A DNA stretch of 64,000 nt from Mesorhizobium ventifaucium (GTDB taxonomy: Bacteria; Pseudomonadota; Alphaproteobacteria; Rhizobiales; Rhizobiaceae), in assembly GCF_935822925.1 (NCBI RefSeq), contig NZ_CAKXZS010000004.1, forward strand, positions 1 to 64,000, in the 5' to 3' direction. Position 1 is the stretch's first letter. Each line of letters begins with the position of its first letter. Positions 34,115 through 43,519 of the stretch are shown here, one piece after another. The translations under genes were made by a program, and so were the position numbers. Under the pieces are notes generated by a model. It did no database searches. It saw only the letters and a list, made by a program, of their open reading frames with translations, and was not told the DNA's origin.

Positions 34115-34176
34115 AGGCAGCCCGTCATAATAAGGCCGGCGGCGGCAGTACCAGCATGTCTCGAGGAGGAGATAAA

Positions 34177-35516
34177 ATGCGGCTCAACAGGCCTTTTTTT
34201 ACGGATAAGATTTCATCGGCGCTTTCTGCCGCAGCAGAGAGGAAACGGCGTCGACGTCAGACCATCCTGATATGTGCAGCTGTGGCGGCCGGTTCCGCGA
34301 TCGCAGGTTTTTCGGCACAAGGCGCCGAAAGCGGAGCTTGGATCACCACTTGGGCCGCCACACCTGCTCCGCGCTGGTCGGATGATCTTCCTGCGCCTTT
34401 CGGAGTGCCGGAGGTGCTGGAGAACCAGACCGTCCGCCAGGTTGCCCGCATCAGTGTTGGCGGCAATAGCGTGCGGGTAGTGCTGTCGAATGCTTTCGGC
34501 GACAAGCCGCTGACCATCGGCGCCGGCAGCGTCGCAATAGCAGGCAAGGACGGCGAGGTCGACCAGGCGACCCTGAAGCCCATGACCTGGGGCGGCAAGA
34601 GTTCTGTGGTCGTTCCGCCGGGTGCTCCGATCCTCAGCGACCCCGTCGCGCTCTCGGCAGAAGCGCTTTCCGAAATCTCGGTCAGCATCTTCCTGCCGAG
34701 GAAGACGGCGCTGTCGTCGGTGCATTGGGATGGTGTGCAAACCGCCTACATCTCCGGCCAGGGCAATTTCACGAACGAGGCGGCGTTCAAGGCTGACAGC
34801 ACACTCAAATCGCGCCTTTTCTGAGCGATATATGGGTTGATGCCGCGCCGGAATCGCAGGCGGTCGTGTTTTTCGGGGATTCCATCACGGATGGGAATTG
34901 CTCGACCCCCGACGCCAATAGTCGCTGGCCGGACCATATTGCCAAGCGATTGCAGGAGACCGCCCGCAAGGTCGCGGTGGTCAACGAAGCTTTTTCGGGC
35001 AATCGCGTGTTGACCGACGGTATGGGTGTCAATGCTCTGGCGCGTTTCGATTCTGATATACTGAGCCATCCCAAAGTCGCGACCGTTGTCGTGATGATGG
35101 GCATCAACGACATCGGCTGGCCCGGCGAAAATGCAATTACGCCGGACGACCAGCAACCGACCGCCGAAGACATCATCACCGGATACAAACAGCTCATCGA
35201 CCGCGCGCACGCCCATGGCATACGCATTGTAGGCGCGACGTTGACCCCCTTCGCCGAAACCTTCAAAGGACTTCCCACCGAGGGTTACTACACACCCGAG
35301 AAGGAAAAGATCCGCGTCGCGGTGAACGAATGGATCCGCAACGGCGGCGGCTTCGATGGCGTGATCGACTTCGACAAGGTGATGGAAGACCCGGCCAAGC
35401 CGGGGTATCTGCGCGACGACTACGACTGCGGCGATAACCTCCATCCCAACGACGCGGGATACAAGGCAATGGCAGACGCGGTCGATCTCGACGTCCTGTT
35501 GGGTCCAGCTAAGTAG
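34177..35516 (+). pseudogene. SGNH/GDSL hydrolase with single frameshift
   Basis: Exported esterase of about 446 residues when repaired. GAGGAGG box and ATG 34177, basic start and hydrophobic signal (TILICAAVAAGSAIAGFSAQG), an N-terminal beta domain (WAATPAPRW, RQVARISVGGNSVRVVLSN), then SGNH blocks FFGDSITDG, MMGINDIGW and DNLHPNDAGYKAMAD. The frame stops at 34824 (SRLF stop) and resumes one frame back (LSDIWVDAAPESQAVVFF), explained by loss of one T in the cttttc run near 34817-34821. Otherwise intact, so either a recent pseudogene or a base-calling error. Resembles polysaccharide or xylan esterases with a leading jelly-roll domain. Confidence 0.8.
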
Positions 35517-36778
35517 TCGCCTGTCGCTGCCGACCTTGCTGAAAGCGTCTCGTCGACCTGCAGGCCGATAGCCGGAACGTCGACACCGAGATCGCCGAAA
35601 AGCTCGCGGCGCACGCCATCGGCGAGCGTCGCGAATTCGGGTTCCGGGACCGAGCGTCCGAGTTCGGTTCCGAAGCGTACGACGATGCGGGATGAAGAAG
35701 GCAGTGCTGCGATGAGCATTGATGAAAGCGACGCCGGTTTTCCCTGTTGTTCGGTCATGGCGGTCTGGCCGATGTCCCTGAGCTCGGATTCCCGGGCGGT
35801 GCGGCGATTGATGGCAAAGGCGCCCGCGCCGAAGCAGGCGCCAAGGATCAGGAGCACAAGGGACGGAAAGCCCGGCACTACGGCAAGGCCGACCATGATC
35901 ACCGCGGCGAGTGCGAGCGCACGGGGGTCGCGCAGTAGCTGGCTGGTTATTTGCTGGCCAAGGTCGCTCGTGCCGTCCGAGCTGCCGACGCGCGTCACCA
36001 TCGTGCCGGCGGCCACGGCGACGAGCAGTGCCGGTATCTGCGCGACCAGCCCGTCACCCACCGTGAGCAGTGAGTAGGTCACGGCGGCGTCCCCTAGCGA
36101 CATATCGTGCTGCAGCGTTCCGATCGCGAAACCGCCGATCAGGTTGACCAGAATGATGACAATGCCGGCGATGACGTCGCCCTTGACGAATTTCATGGCG
36201 CCATCCATCGCGCCGAACAGCTGGCTCTCACGCTCAAGCTGCTGGCGCAGCCGGCGTGCCTCCGCCTGATCGATGTCGCCGTTGCGCAACTCCGCATCGA
36301 TGCTCATCTGCTTGCCGGGCAGCGCGTCGAGCGTGAAGCGCGCGGCAACCTCGGCAACGCGTTCCGCACCCCGCGCAACGACTATGAACTGAGCAACGGT
36401 GATGATCAGGAAGATGACGAGGCCCACGGCAATACTGCCGCCGACGACGAAAGTACCGAAGGCGGAAACGATCTCGCCTGCGTCGGCCTGGAGCAGGATC
36501 AGTCGCGTGGTCGTGATCGTGATCGCCAGCCGGAACAAGGTGGCGATGAGGATGACCGATGGCAGCGACGAGAACTGGAGCGGATGAGAAACGTAAAACG
36601 AAGCCAGCAGGATAAGCACGCTGACGGCGATATTGGCGGTGATGAGAATGTCGACGAGAAAGGTCGGCAATGGGATGAGCATCATTACCACTGCAACGAG
36701 CATCAGGATGGCAATGACCAGATCGCTGCGGCGTGACAGCTTGGCAAGGAAGTGCAGAAGGCGCTCCGATATCGTCAT
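35420..36778 (-). pseudogene. sctV: truncated SctV, type III secretion export gate
   Basis: N-terminal 60% of a SctV/FlhA-family protein: seven to eight membrane helices, the FHIPEP-region sequence SSLPSVILIATLFRLAITIT and the loop RFTLDALPGKQMSIDAEL, then a start of the cytoplasmic domain to about residue 415. True similarity ends near 35525-35540 (LQVDETLSA). Beyond that the frame runs antisense through the end of the SGNH gene. Full SctV is about 690 residues, so the nonameric cytoplasmic ring is missing and the protein cannot work as an export gate. Its ATG overlaps the upstream SctY stop. Confidence 0.8.
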
Positions 36779-37086
36779 TCGGCGGCTCGATGCGATAGGA
36801 AGCTCCGCAAGGCATTGTGCGCCTCGGCCCTGCGGCCAGCCACAAGCAACGCGCGGCTCTTCAGCAACGCCAGCGTCGGGTGGTCCATTCCCTCCAGCGT
36901 CTCCAGCCTGGCAATCGTGGCAAGCGCCTTGTCCGCTTCGCCATCGAGTATGAGCAGATGCGCCAGCGTGCGCAGAACGCCGGCATTTCCCGGCGACAGC
37001 TGCGCCGCGATAAGCAGGTAGGCCGCGCCCCGCTTTGCCTGCCCGTGACAGCCGTAGAGATAGCCCAGGACATGCAGCAGATGCAC
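36775..37086 (-). CDS. sctY: SctY-like type III secretion chaperone (TPR)
   Basis: Protein of 103 residues built of TPR-like helix pairs (LHVLGYLYGCHGQAKRGAAY, LSPGNAGVLRTLAHLLILDG, ALLKSRALLVAGRRAEAH). Size and position directly upstream of sctV and downstream of an SctX-like gene match YscY in the Yersinia yscX-yscY-yscV order. YscY binds YscX and the gate. The gene looks intact, but its partner SctV is truncated, so it is probably idle. Its stop overlaps the sctV start. Confidence 0.6.
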   Translation of the reverse strand: MHLLHVLGYLYGCHGQAKRGAAYLLIAAQLSPGNAGVLRTLAHLLILDGEADKALATIARLETLEGMDHPTLALLKSRALLVAGRRAEAHNALRSFLSHRAAE

Positions 37087-37103
37087 TGTGTCACGCGGAT
37101 CGG

Positions 37104-37544
37104 TCAGGTTTCGATTCCTTCCTGTATCCGGGCAAGCAGATCGCGGTGACGCTCGATTTCATCCTCCATCAGCGTTCTGGCAAGTGTCTTGAGTTGCTCG
37201 CCGCCCTCAAGATCGGGAACCAGATGCGCTACAAAATGCTGTAGAATGGCTACCGAGCGACGCAGGATGGCTGGCTCGGGAATAGCGGGCATGACGAAGT
37301 TGATGAGCGCCTCGTCGAGCGAATCGCCAGCCATACCCCGTGAGGACTGGAATTCCGCGGCTTCTGGCTTTTGCGTGCCGCCGGCCGATGTCGTCCCCTG
37401 AGCCCGGCTTGCGGCCTTGTCGACGCCATTCATCCGCCGACGGTTGATTGCCTGACCATGCACGCCTTCCGCCTGCCGCACCTCCCGGCCGGTTGTATCA
37501 ATCCTTGCCGTATCGAAGCGCGGCCCTTCAAGCCGGCGGTTCAC
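37104..37544 (-). CDS. sctX: SctX-like type III secretion protein
   Basis: Protein of 146 residues with a polar, Ala/Gly/Thr-rich N-terminal half, as expected of an early secreted substrate, and a helical C-terminal half (DEALINFVMPAIPEPAILRR; LARTLMEDEIERHRDLLARI) like the YscY-binding part of YscX. The family call rests mostly on gene order (sctD, sctX, sctY, sctV) and size. Its start overlaps the sctD stop. Confidence 0.5.
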   Translation of the reverse strand: MNRRLEGPRFDTARIDTTGREVRQAEGVHGQAINRRRMNGVDKAASRAQGTTSAGGTQKPEAAEFQSSRGMAGDSLDEALINFVMPAIPEPAILRRSVAILQHFVAHLVPDLEGGEQLKTLARTLMEDEIERHRDLLARIQEGIET

Positions 37545-38521
37545 AGATATTTCAGCGCGACCGTGGCGCCGCCCTTGGTCAGGAGAAGTTCCGTCTCGCC
37601 AATGCGCTTGACGGTCCAGCCGTCATTGGTGAATGCGCCTTCATGATAGCGTGCGCCGTCGGTGGCGATGACATAGGGCCGCTCGCCATACCAGATCGCC
37701 TGCAGTCTCAGGCGCGGAGCCTGCTCGGCGTTGCCGATCATGACATTGGAGGCGAGGGGGATGTGCGCGCCGAACGCCTGGTCGAACCAGGATTGCGTTT
37801 CGGTCCAGGCGCCATTCTTGTCATTGGCGATCATACCCGAGACCACGAGCCGGCCAGGTGCTTGCTGAACGGTCAATGTGCTGATGCCAGATTGCTCGAG
37901 GCGCAGCTTGAGCTGGCGTTCCAAGTCGGCGGGGCTGGGTACTTGTGTCGGCGATGAATCGTCCAGAACACTCTGCCCGGCCTCGCCGGCGAGGGCCACC
38001 GTGATCGATTTATCGACTTGAGCGGATAGCTTGTTGCCATTGTCGGGCTCGGCGAAAGAGAACCCATTGGCGGCGACGGAAACAGCGAAGACGGCAAAGA
38101 GAACGCTGCCTGCAACCAGGAGGGGGCGATTGGAAACAGACCAGCGATTCGGCGGGCGTTCCGGGTTGACCAACTGGATATGGGCATCGCCGATGCTTAT
38201 CGTCAGCGGCAGCTTGCAGCGGCTGCCTTGGCCTTCACGGATGATCTCGCCGGTGGCGAGCGTGACATCGCCGCCGACGGCTTCGATTTCAATCTGGCTG
38301 CCCTTGCGCCGCAACCTTGCGTGGACCGGAGCGATGCCGGCGTCTCTGAGAACAACGTCCGACTCCGTGCTGGAGCCGACCGTATACAGAGGCGCGACCA
38401 GGCTGAGTTGGGCGCCGGCATGAAATCCGTGCGTGACGCTGAGCGCAACAGAATGTCGCGATGCCGGGGTGCGGGCCGCCGCATCCTGATATTTGCCGAT
38501 AGCCCAATCTTTGCCGATCAT
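37541..38521 (-). CDS. sctD: SctD-like inner-membrane ring protein
   Basis: Protein of 326 residues. FHA-like cytoplasmic domain at about 25-120 (LYTVGSSTESDVVLRD, VHARLRRKGSQIEIEA), one membrane helix around 132-152 (NRPLLVAGSVLFAVFAVSVAA), then a periplasmic part with a BON-like fold (LRLEQSGISTLTVQQAPGRL). This is the SctD/YscD layout, somewhat shorter than YscD (about 420). Gene order with SctX/SctY/SctV supports the call. Other basal-body genes are absent from the window, so the fragment cannot form a secretion system alone. Confidence 0.75.
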   Translation of the reverse strand: MIGKDWAIGKYQDAAARTPASRHSVALSVTHGFHAGAQLSLVAPLYTVGSSTESDVVLRDAGIAPVHARLRRKGSQIEIEAVGGDVTLATGEIIREGQGSRCKLPLTISIGDAHIQLVNPERPPNRWSVSNRPLLVAGSVLFAVFAVSVAANGFSFAEPDNGNKLSAQVDKSITVALAGEAGQSVLDDSSPTQVPSPADLERQLKLRLEQSGISTLTVQQAPGRLVVSGMIANDKNGAWTETQSWFDQAFGAHIPLASNVMIGNAEQAPRLRLQAIWYGERPYVIATDGARYHEGAFTNDGWTVKRIGETELLLTKGGATVALKYL

Positions 38522-38634
38522 GCCACTTCATCTCCCGCCGATGACAATTCAGACGCAGCCCGACAACGGCATCGAAAGCCGTGGACGTGCGCCGCCGGGT
38601 GCTTGCGGCGGCGCATGGTTTCGAGAATCCCGCC

Positions 38635-38815
38635 TTAGGCCTTCTCAGCCGACTGGCCGAGCGTCTTGGCGGTGCTCATCAGCATGTCATGTTGGGACTT
38701 CGCGATCTCTTTTGTGATCTCGAGGCCAAACATGCGCTCCTGATGCTTGATCATCTTGTCCAGGTTCTGTTCCGGTGACCCGGAAGCGCCGGATGGGAGG
38801 GGTAGCAGCCATCAT
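38635..38815 (-). pseudogene. frameshifted small type III secretion-like protein (needle/rod size)
   Basis: ATG at 38815 follows AAGGAG. After about eight codons (MMAATPP) an extra base in the cctcccatcc stretch moves the frame. In the shifted frame a coherent helical sequence (EQNLDKMIKHQERMFGLE, SQHDMLMSTAKTLGQSAEKA) runs to a stop at 38635. The repaired product would be about 60 residues, the size of an SctF needle or short SctI rod protein, and it heads the sctD operon. Family assignment is weak. Confidence 0.4.
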
Positions 38816-38978
38816 TGTCTCCTTGACCATTCAGGTTACAAACTCCGGAATCACCTTCAAGGCGTTCCGGCAGGTTGCGAAACCAGCTTAAGGCAGCATG
38901 ACCGAGATTGAAAGTCCACTTGGAATATTTGAACCAGTTCAGTTCCAACTGTTGCATTGCCACCATTGGAGGAGTAAC

Positions 38979-39884
38979 TTGCCATCGGGGGAAATGGGGT
39001 ATGGCAGAATGGAACAAGGTCCTTTGGCGGAGCTGTTGGTCGAACGGTTCGAGAATATGCCGCCGCAGCTGCGAGTCGCGGCGCGTTTCGTGCTCGACCA
39101 TCCCAAGGATGTCGCACTGATGTCGATGCGCGAGCAGGCGCACCAGGCCGGCGTTTCGCACAGCACGATGATGCGGTTGGCGCGATGGCTTGGCCTTGAA
39201 GGCTATGAGGACATGCGCAGCCTCTATGCTCGCGCGCTGCGTGACACGGTCGCTAGTGAGCCGGCGCGACGGGGTGCCGACCAGGGTGGCGATGCGGGAT
39301 ATTCGACTGCAGGGGTTGTCGCCGACACGCTCGCGGCGCAGGTCTCAAGTCTGGGTGAGTACGGCAATGCCTTGCAATTCATCGCCGCCGCGGACCTGCT
39401 TGCACGATCGCGCAATCTGTTTGGCCTCGGCTCGCGCTCCTTCTATCCGGTCGCCAACCACTTCGTTCACATCATGTCGTTTCTGGCCGGCGGCGACCGC
39501 AAGGTGACGCTTGTCGGCGAGATGGGCGGACATGGTCTGGATGCCTTGCAGGGCGCGGGACGTGGTGATGTGCTGCTTGCTGTGGGCATGTCGCCTTATG
39601 AACGCACGACGATCGAGGTGGCGCGCCAGTCGGCCAGGCAAGGTGTCGGCGTGGTGGCAATCACCGATAGCAGCGTGTCGCCGCTGGCCCGGATCGCGCG
39701 GGAGACCATCATCGTTACGGCAAATTCGCAGTCGTTCTTCCGCAGCATGGCGCCGGCGTTCGCCGCCGTCGAGATTCTGGCGGCACTGACGGCGGCGCAG
39801 TCTGAAGTGAATGCTGTAGAACGAGTAAGACAGTCGGAAGAGCAACTCGCTGCTTTCGGCATTTATTGGAAGCCGCCCCGCTAG
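38979..39884 (+). CDS. RpiR/MurR-family transcriptional regulator
   Basis: Regulator of about 301 residues: N-terminal RpiR helix-turn-helix at about 15-85 (HQAGVSHSTMMRLARWLG) and a C-terminal SIS sugar-phosphate-binding domain (FGLGSRSFYPVANHF, LAVGMSPYERTTIEVARQSA, GVVAITDSSVSPLA). TTG 38979 is preferred because GGAGGAG lies five bases before it; longer and shorter Met starts lack such a box. It is divergent from the type III fragment. RpiR proteins usually respond to phosphosugars; the target here is unknown. Confidence 0.85.
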   Translation: MPSGEMGYGRMEQGPLAELLVERFENMPPQLRVAARFVLDHPKDVALMSMREQAHQAGVSHSTMMRLARWLGLEGYEDMRSLYARALRDTVASEPARRGADQGGDAGYSTAGVVADTLAAQVSSLGEYGNALQFIAAADLLARSRNLFGLGSRSFYPVANHFVHIMSFLAGGDRKVTLVGEMGGHGLDALQGAGRGDVLLAVGMSPYERTTIEVARQSARQGVGVVAITDSSVSPLARIARETIIVTANSQSFFRSMAPAFAAVEILAALTAAQSEVNAVERVRQSEEQLAAFGIYWKPPR

Positions 39885-39969
39885 GCACAGGGCTTCCACT
39901 GTCCGGCGCGGGGGCGTTGACGGCAGGCAGACTGCCTGAACCAGGACTGGACTGGCCGGAGGTTGTTTG

Positions 39970-42867
39970 ATGATCCGCCCGATTAACACCGTCAAGCCGC
40001 CGCCGCCCAGGGTCGATCCAAAGGCCCATGCCGAGCAGACTACGCGGCTGCAGGCGGAAGCCACGAAATTGCAAAATGAAATCCGGCTCGCCAAAAGGAT
40101 GGGCGAGGCCGACGCGGCCGCGGGCGCCCGCCAGCGGCTGACGCAGGTCAATGCGGAACTGACGACGGCGCAGCCGACTGCCCCGGCGGCGCAGCCGACT
40201 CCCCCGGCGCAGCCAGGACCGGAGCTGCCTGCCGCGGTCACCGTGGCTAACGGCAATGGCGGCGCCACAGCCGCGCCGGCGCTTTTCACGGTCCAGGATC
40301 TCGGCGGCGGCGTCGTTTCGCCGGAAGTCAAGGCGCTGGAAGTCAAGACGCCGGACGTCAAGGCGCTAGAAGTCAAGGCGAACGACGTTCTGAGAGCGAT
40401 CGATGGTGGCAAAAGCATCGACAACATCGCCGCCGAGCAGGGCCTGGCTCCCGAGGATGTGGTGGCGGCTCTGAATGCCGGCGGCATGACGGCGGTAGCG
40501 ACCGAGCATGCCAACGGCGACACCCGCACGGTGGTGATTACCGCCGGAGACCGCACGATCACCGAAACCAGGATTATCATCACGGCGGCTACTACACCCA
40601 AGAGACCGGCCCCGACATGCAGGCGACCTCATTGCCGATCCGTGACGATCTCGGCCGCAAGGAAACCACCAGTGTCGACGCGCAGACCGGCGCGATCACG
40701 ACCACACTCGTGGACGATCTCGGCGACGGCGCTGTCACCGAACGCACGACCAATCCCCAGACCCGTGAAACCACAACCACCGAAACGAGTGGTAACGGCG
40801 CCGTCACCGTCACCAGCAACCTGCCGAATGGGTCGACCGTGCAGACGGTGACGCCCGCCGGCGGCCCCGCATTGCCGGTAACCACGGTTACGGCTCCGGA
40901 CGGCGAGGTAACCACCCTGGCGCAATCGCAGACGGCGGACGGCTCGGGCGTGGCGGCGATCGAGGAACAGCTTGCCGCCGGCAAAAGCATTGACGAGATC
41001 GCCGAGGCGAGCAATCTCACGCCGGAGCAGGTGATCGCCGAAATGAACGCCGCCGGCCTCGAGGTGACGCAGGGCGGTGACCTTGGCGAGACCCTGCAGA
41101 TCGTCGTCACCGATCCGAATACCGGCAGGACCGCCACCTACAACAACGACTACCAACATGGTTCGCGCTCGGCGACGACCACCGAGGGAAGCACCGAGAC
41201 GACCAGCATGGTCGACGGCAACGGCGTGACCACGCAGACCGAGCGCAACACCGAAACCGGCGAGCAGACCACGACCATCGTCGACCCCGTCAACAACACC
41301 GAGACGAAGATCGTCGTGGACAAGGATGGCCGACGCACCGAAACCATCGTCGAGACGCTGAGCGACGGCGAGCCGATCGAGTACGAGGTCAAGCCGGGCG
41401 ACAATCTGAGCGACATCGCCGAGGCCAACGGCGTGACGCTGGACGATCTCGCCGAAAGCAATCCGGAACTGTTCACCACGCCGCGCGACCCCGACCTTAT
41501 TCATCCAGGCGAGACGGTGGTGATCGACGGTGCCACCAGGACCACCGTCAATGTAACGTTCAACGGCTACACGATGACCACTCGCCGGACGGCAAGATCA
41601 CGCTGACCAACGCCGCGACCGGCGCCGTCACCGACATCGCCGCCGGCACCGCGCAACAGGCATTGGCCGAGCTGCTGCTCGACATCAACCCGAACAGCAG
41701 TGACCCGCAACAGGCCAAGGAAGACCAGATAGTCAAGACGGCGCTGGATGGCATGTTCGGCGGGGCGACGCCGGAGCTGACCGCGGATGCGCTCGAAAAA
41801 CAGCAGGCCGTGATCGCTGCGATGGAAGCCTATGGGGGGCCGACCCCGCCACGCCGCAGCTCGAGGGCACGCCGACCTCGGTCGGCCCGTTCGGCGAACC
41901 GCCGTCAGCCACCGCGCCATCAGGCGGCAAATGGGTGCCGCTGATGGTGGACGGGAATTGGCAATGGTACGATCCGGAGGTGGCCAAGGCGATCGCAGCC
42001 GAGAACGTCGCTGTATCGCGCCTCGGCGAGGCGCAGGCAAATTCCGTGCAAAGCGAGGCGCAGCTCGACGTCTACGCACTGGATCCCGCCTACAAGGAGG
42101 CCATGGAAGCCGCCGAAGCCACGCTCGACGACACATTGGCGCCTTATGGACTGGAGTTGAAGCCGTCCGAACCCAAGGGTACGCTGGCCGAAGCGCAGGA
42201 ACGGCTGAGCCTCGCCAACAGCGCGCTCGAAGATGCCGTCTCGGCCAGCGCCGAGTACCAGGCAGGTCAGCAGAGCCTTCTCGACGCCATCGCCAAGCAG
42301 GTCGACCTGCCGGCGATCAGCGATCCCAGCCAGGCGGCCGTCCGTAGCCCTGACGGGCCTAGCGCGGAGGAAGCAAACCAGGACGCCAAGGCCGAGCATG
42401 CCGAAGTCGCCCAGCTGCTTATCGACTCGGCGCTGCGCACCGCCAATGGCAACAAGGCCACCGTCGATCAGCTGGTCGCCTCGACCGAGCTCGAGTTGAA
42501 GCTGACCGATGCCAAGCCCGGAACCGCCGAATACACGGCCATCGAAGAGCGGCTTCAAGGTCTGCAGACGCTCCAGGGGGCCGCGGCCAATCAGGTGACA
42601 TTGGCCGAGGCATATCAGGAGTATGGGATTGCGCAGAAGGCGGCGGCGGATCTTGCCGTGACCATGGAGCCTCTCAAGCAGGAACTGCTTGCGCAGGCGC
42701 GGGAACGAAACCCGCACCATTTCGACTGGGAAGGTTTTACCAACGGCCGCGGCGAGTTTACCGGCAAGATCCTGTCACAAGACATCGTCGACGAGAGCGG
42801 CCAGCTCTACGTCGTGACCGTCTATGAGAACGCCACGTTCACCGATGAGAACGGCCCGGCGAGCTGA
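39970..42867 (+). pseudogene. large LysM-domain protein with three frameshifts
   Basis: One gene of about 967 codons now split over three changes of frame (near 40570, 41582 and 41834-41839), each equal to loss of one base, the last in a GGGGGG run. GGAGG precedes ATG 39970. The repaired protein has a coiled, Ala/Gln-rich start, two related segments (GKSIDNIAAEQGLAPEDVV and GKSIDEIAEASNLTPEQVI), Thr-rich beta repeats, a LysM module (YEVKPGDNLSDIAEANGVTL, DLIHPGETVVI) and a long helical C-terminus. No signal peptide. Its place next to type III genes suggests a secreted or cell-wall-binding protein. Three breaks make function doubtful unless they are errors. Confidence 0.7.
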
Positions 42868-42879
42868 CCCGTCAGAGGA

Positions 42880-43376
42880 CGGACATCATCGACCTGTGGC
42901 AGGATGATTTTGCCGCTTTCGCGCTCGGCAGTTCGCTGACCGTCGAAGCTGCACTTGCCGAAAAGAAACTGAGCCGCATCGGCTGCGGCAAGGCCTCACC
43001 CAAGTTCCGAACCAGGATCAAGACGTGTCGCGTAGGACCGTTTGGTGGCGAAATGGTCGTCTCGATGCGTCCGATAGGCCGTTGCGATGTCGACAGGGTT
43101 CGCGCCCTCACCGCACGCTTCCCGCATGCCCACGGCTCTCCCGTCCATGTCGGAGATCCCATAGTCATCGGAATAGCCGACTTGATGGCTCCCGATTGGG
43201 GCGATGCGGTTAAAATCATGGACGGGGAGGTCCCCGTATTCTGGGCCAGCAGCATCACCGCGCAGGATGCACTTGCTCGTGCCGAACTGGCGACCTCAAT
43301 CACGGTTTCGCCGGGGCACATGCTGATCACCGATGTCGATGCACGAGCCGATGCGGGCGCTCTCAAGGTCTATTAG
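42880..43376 (+). pseudogene. C-terminal remnant of a DUF1445 putative hydro-lyase
   Basis: An open frame without start reads FALGSSLTVEAALAE, KFRTRIKTCRVGPFGGEMVV, SMRPIGRCDVDRVRALTARF, HGSPVHVGDPIVIGIADL and PGHMLITDVDA. These are the conserved blocks of the DUF1445/D-glutamate cyclase-like hydro-lyase family. About 110 N-terminal residues of the usual 265 are missing, cut where the LysM gene ends. Internal ATG 43053 could start only a small fragment. Non-functional. Confidence 0.65.
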
Positions 43377-43519
43377 CAGTTCATCTGGCTTCAGGCCGGC
43401 CCACGACGTGTTAAGCTTTTGCTAACTCTCCTAAGTCGAAAACCAAGACGTGCTGGCTCCTTTTGCCCTTGATTGATGTTAGGGCTGCTATCCAGCGAGA
43501 CGAAGGAGAAAAGACCGCG

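Noticed and set aside
35420..35516. C-terminal end of SctV
   Set aside because: These codons are antisense to the conserved end of the SGNH hydrolase and do not look like SctV.
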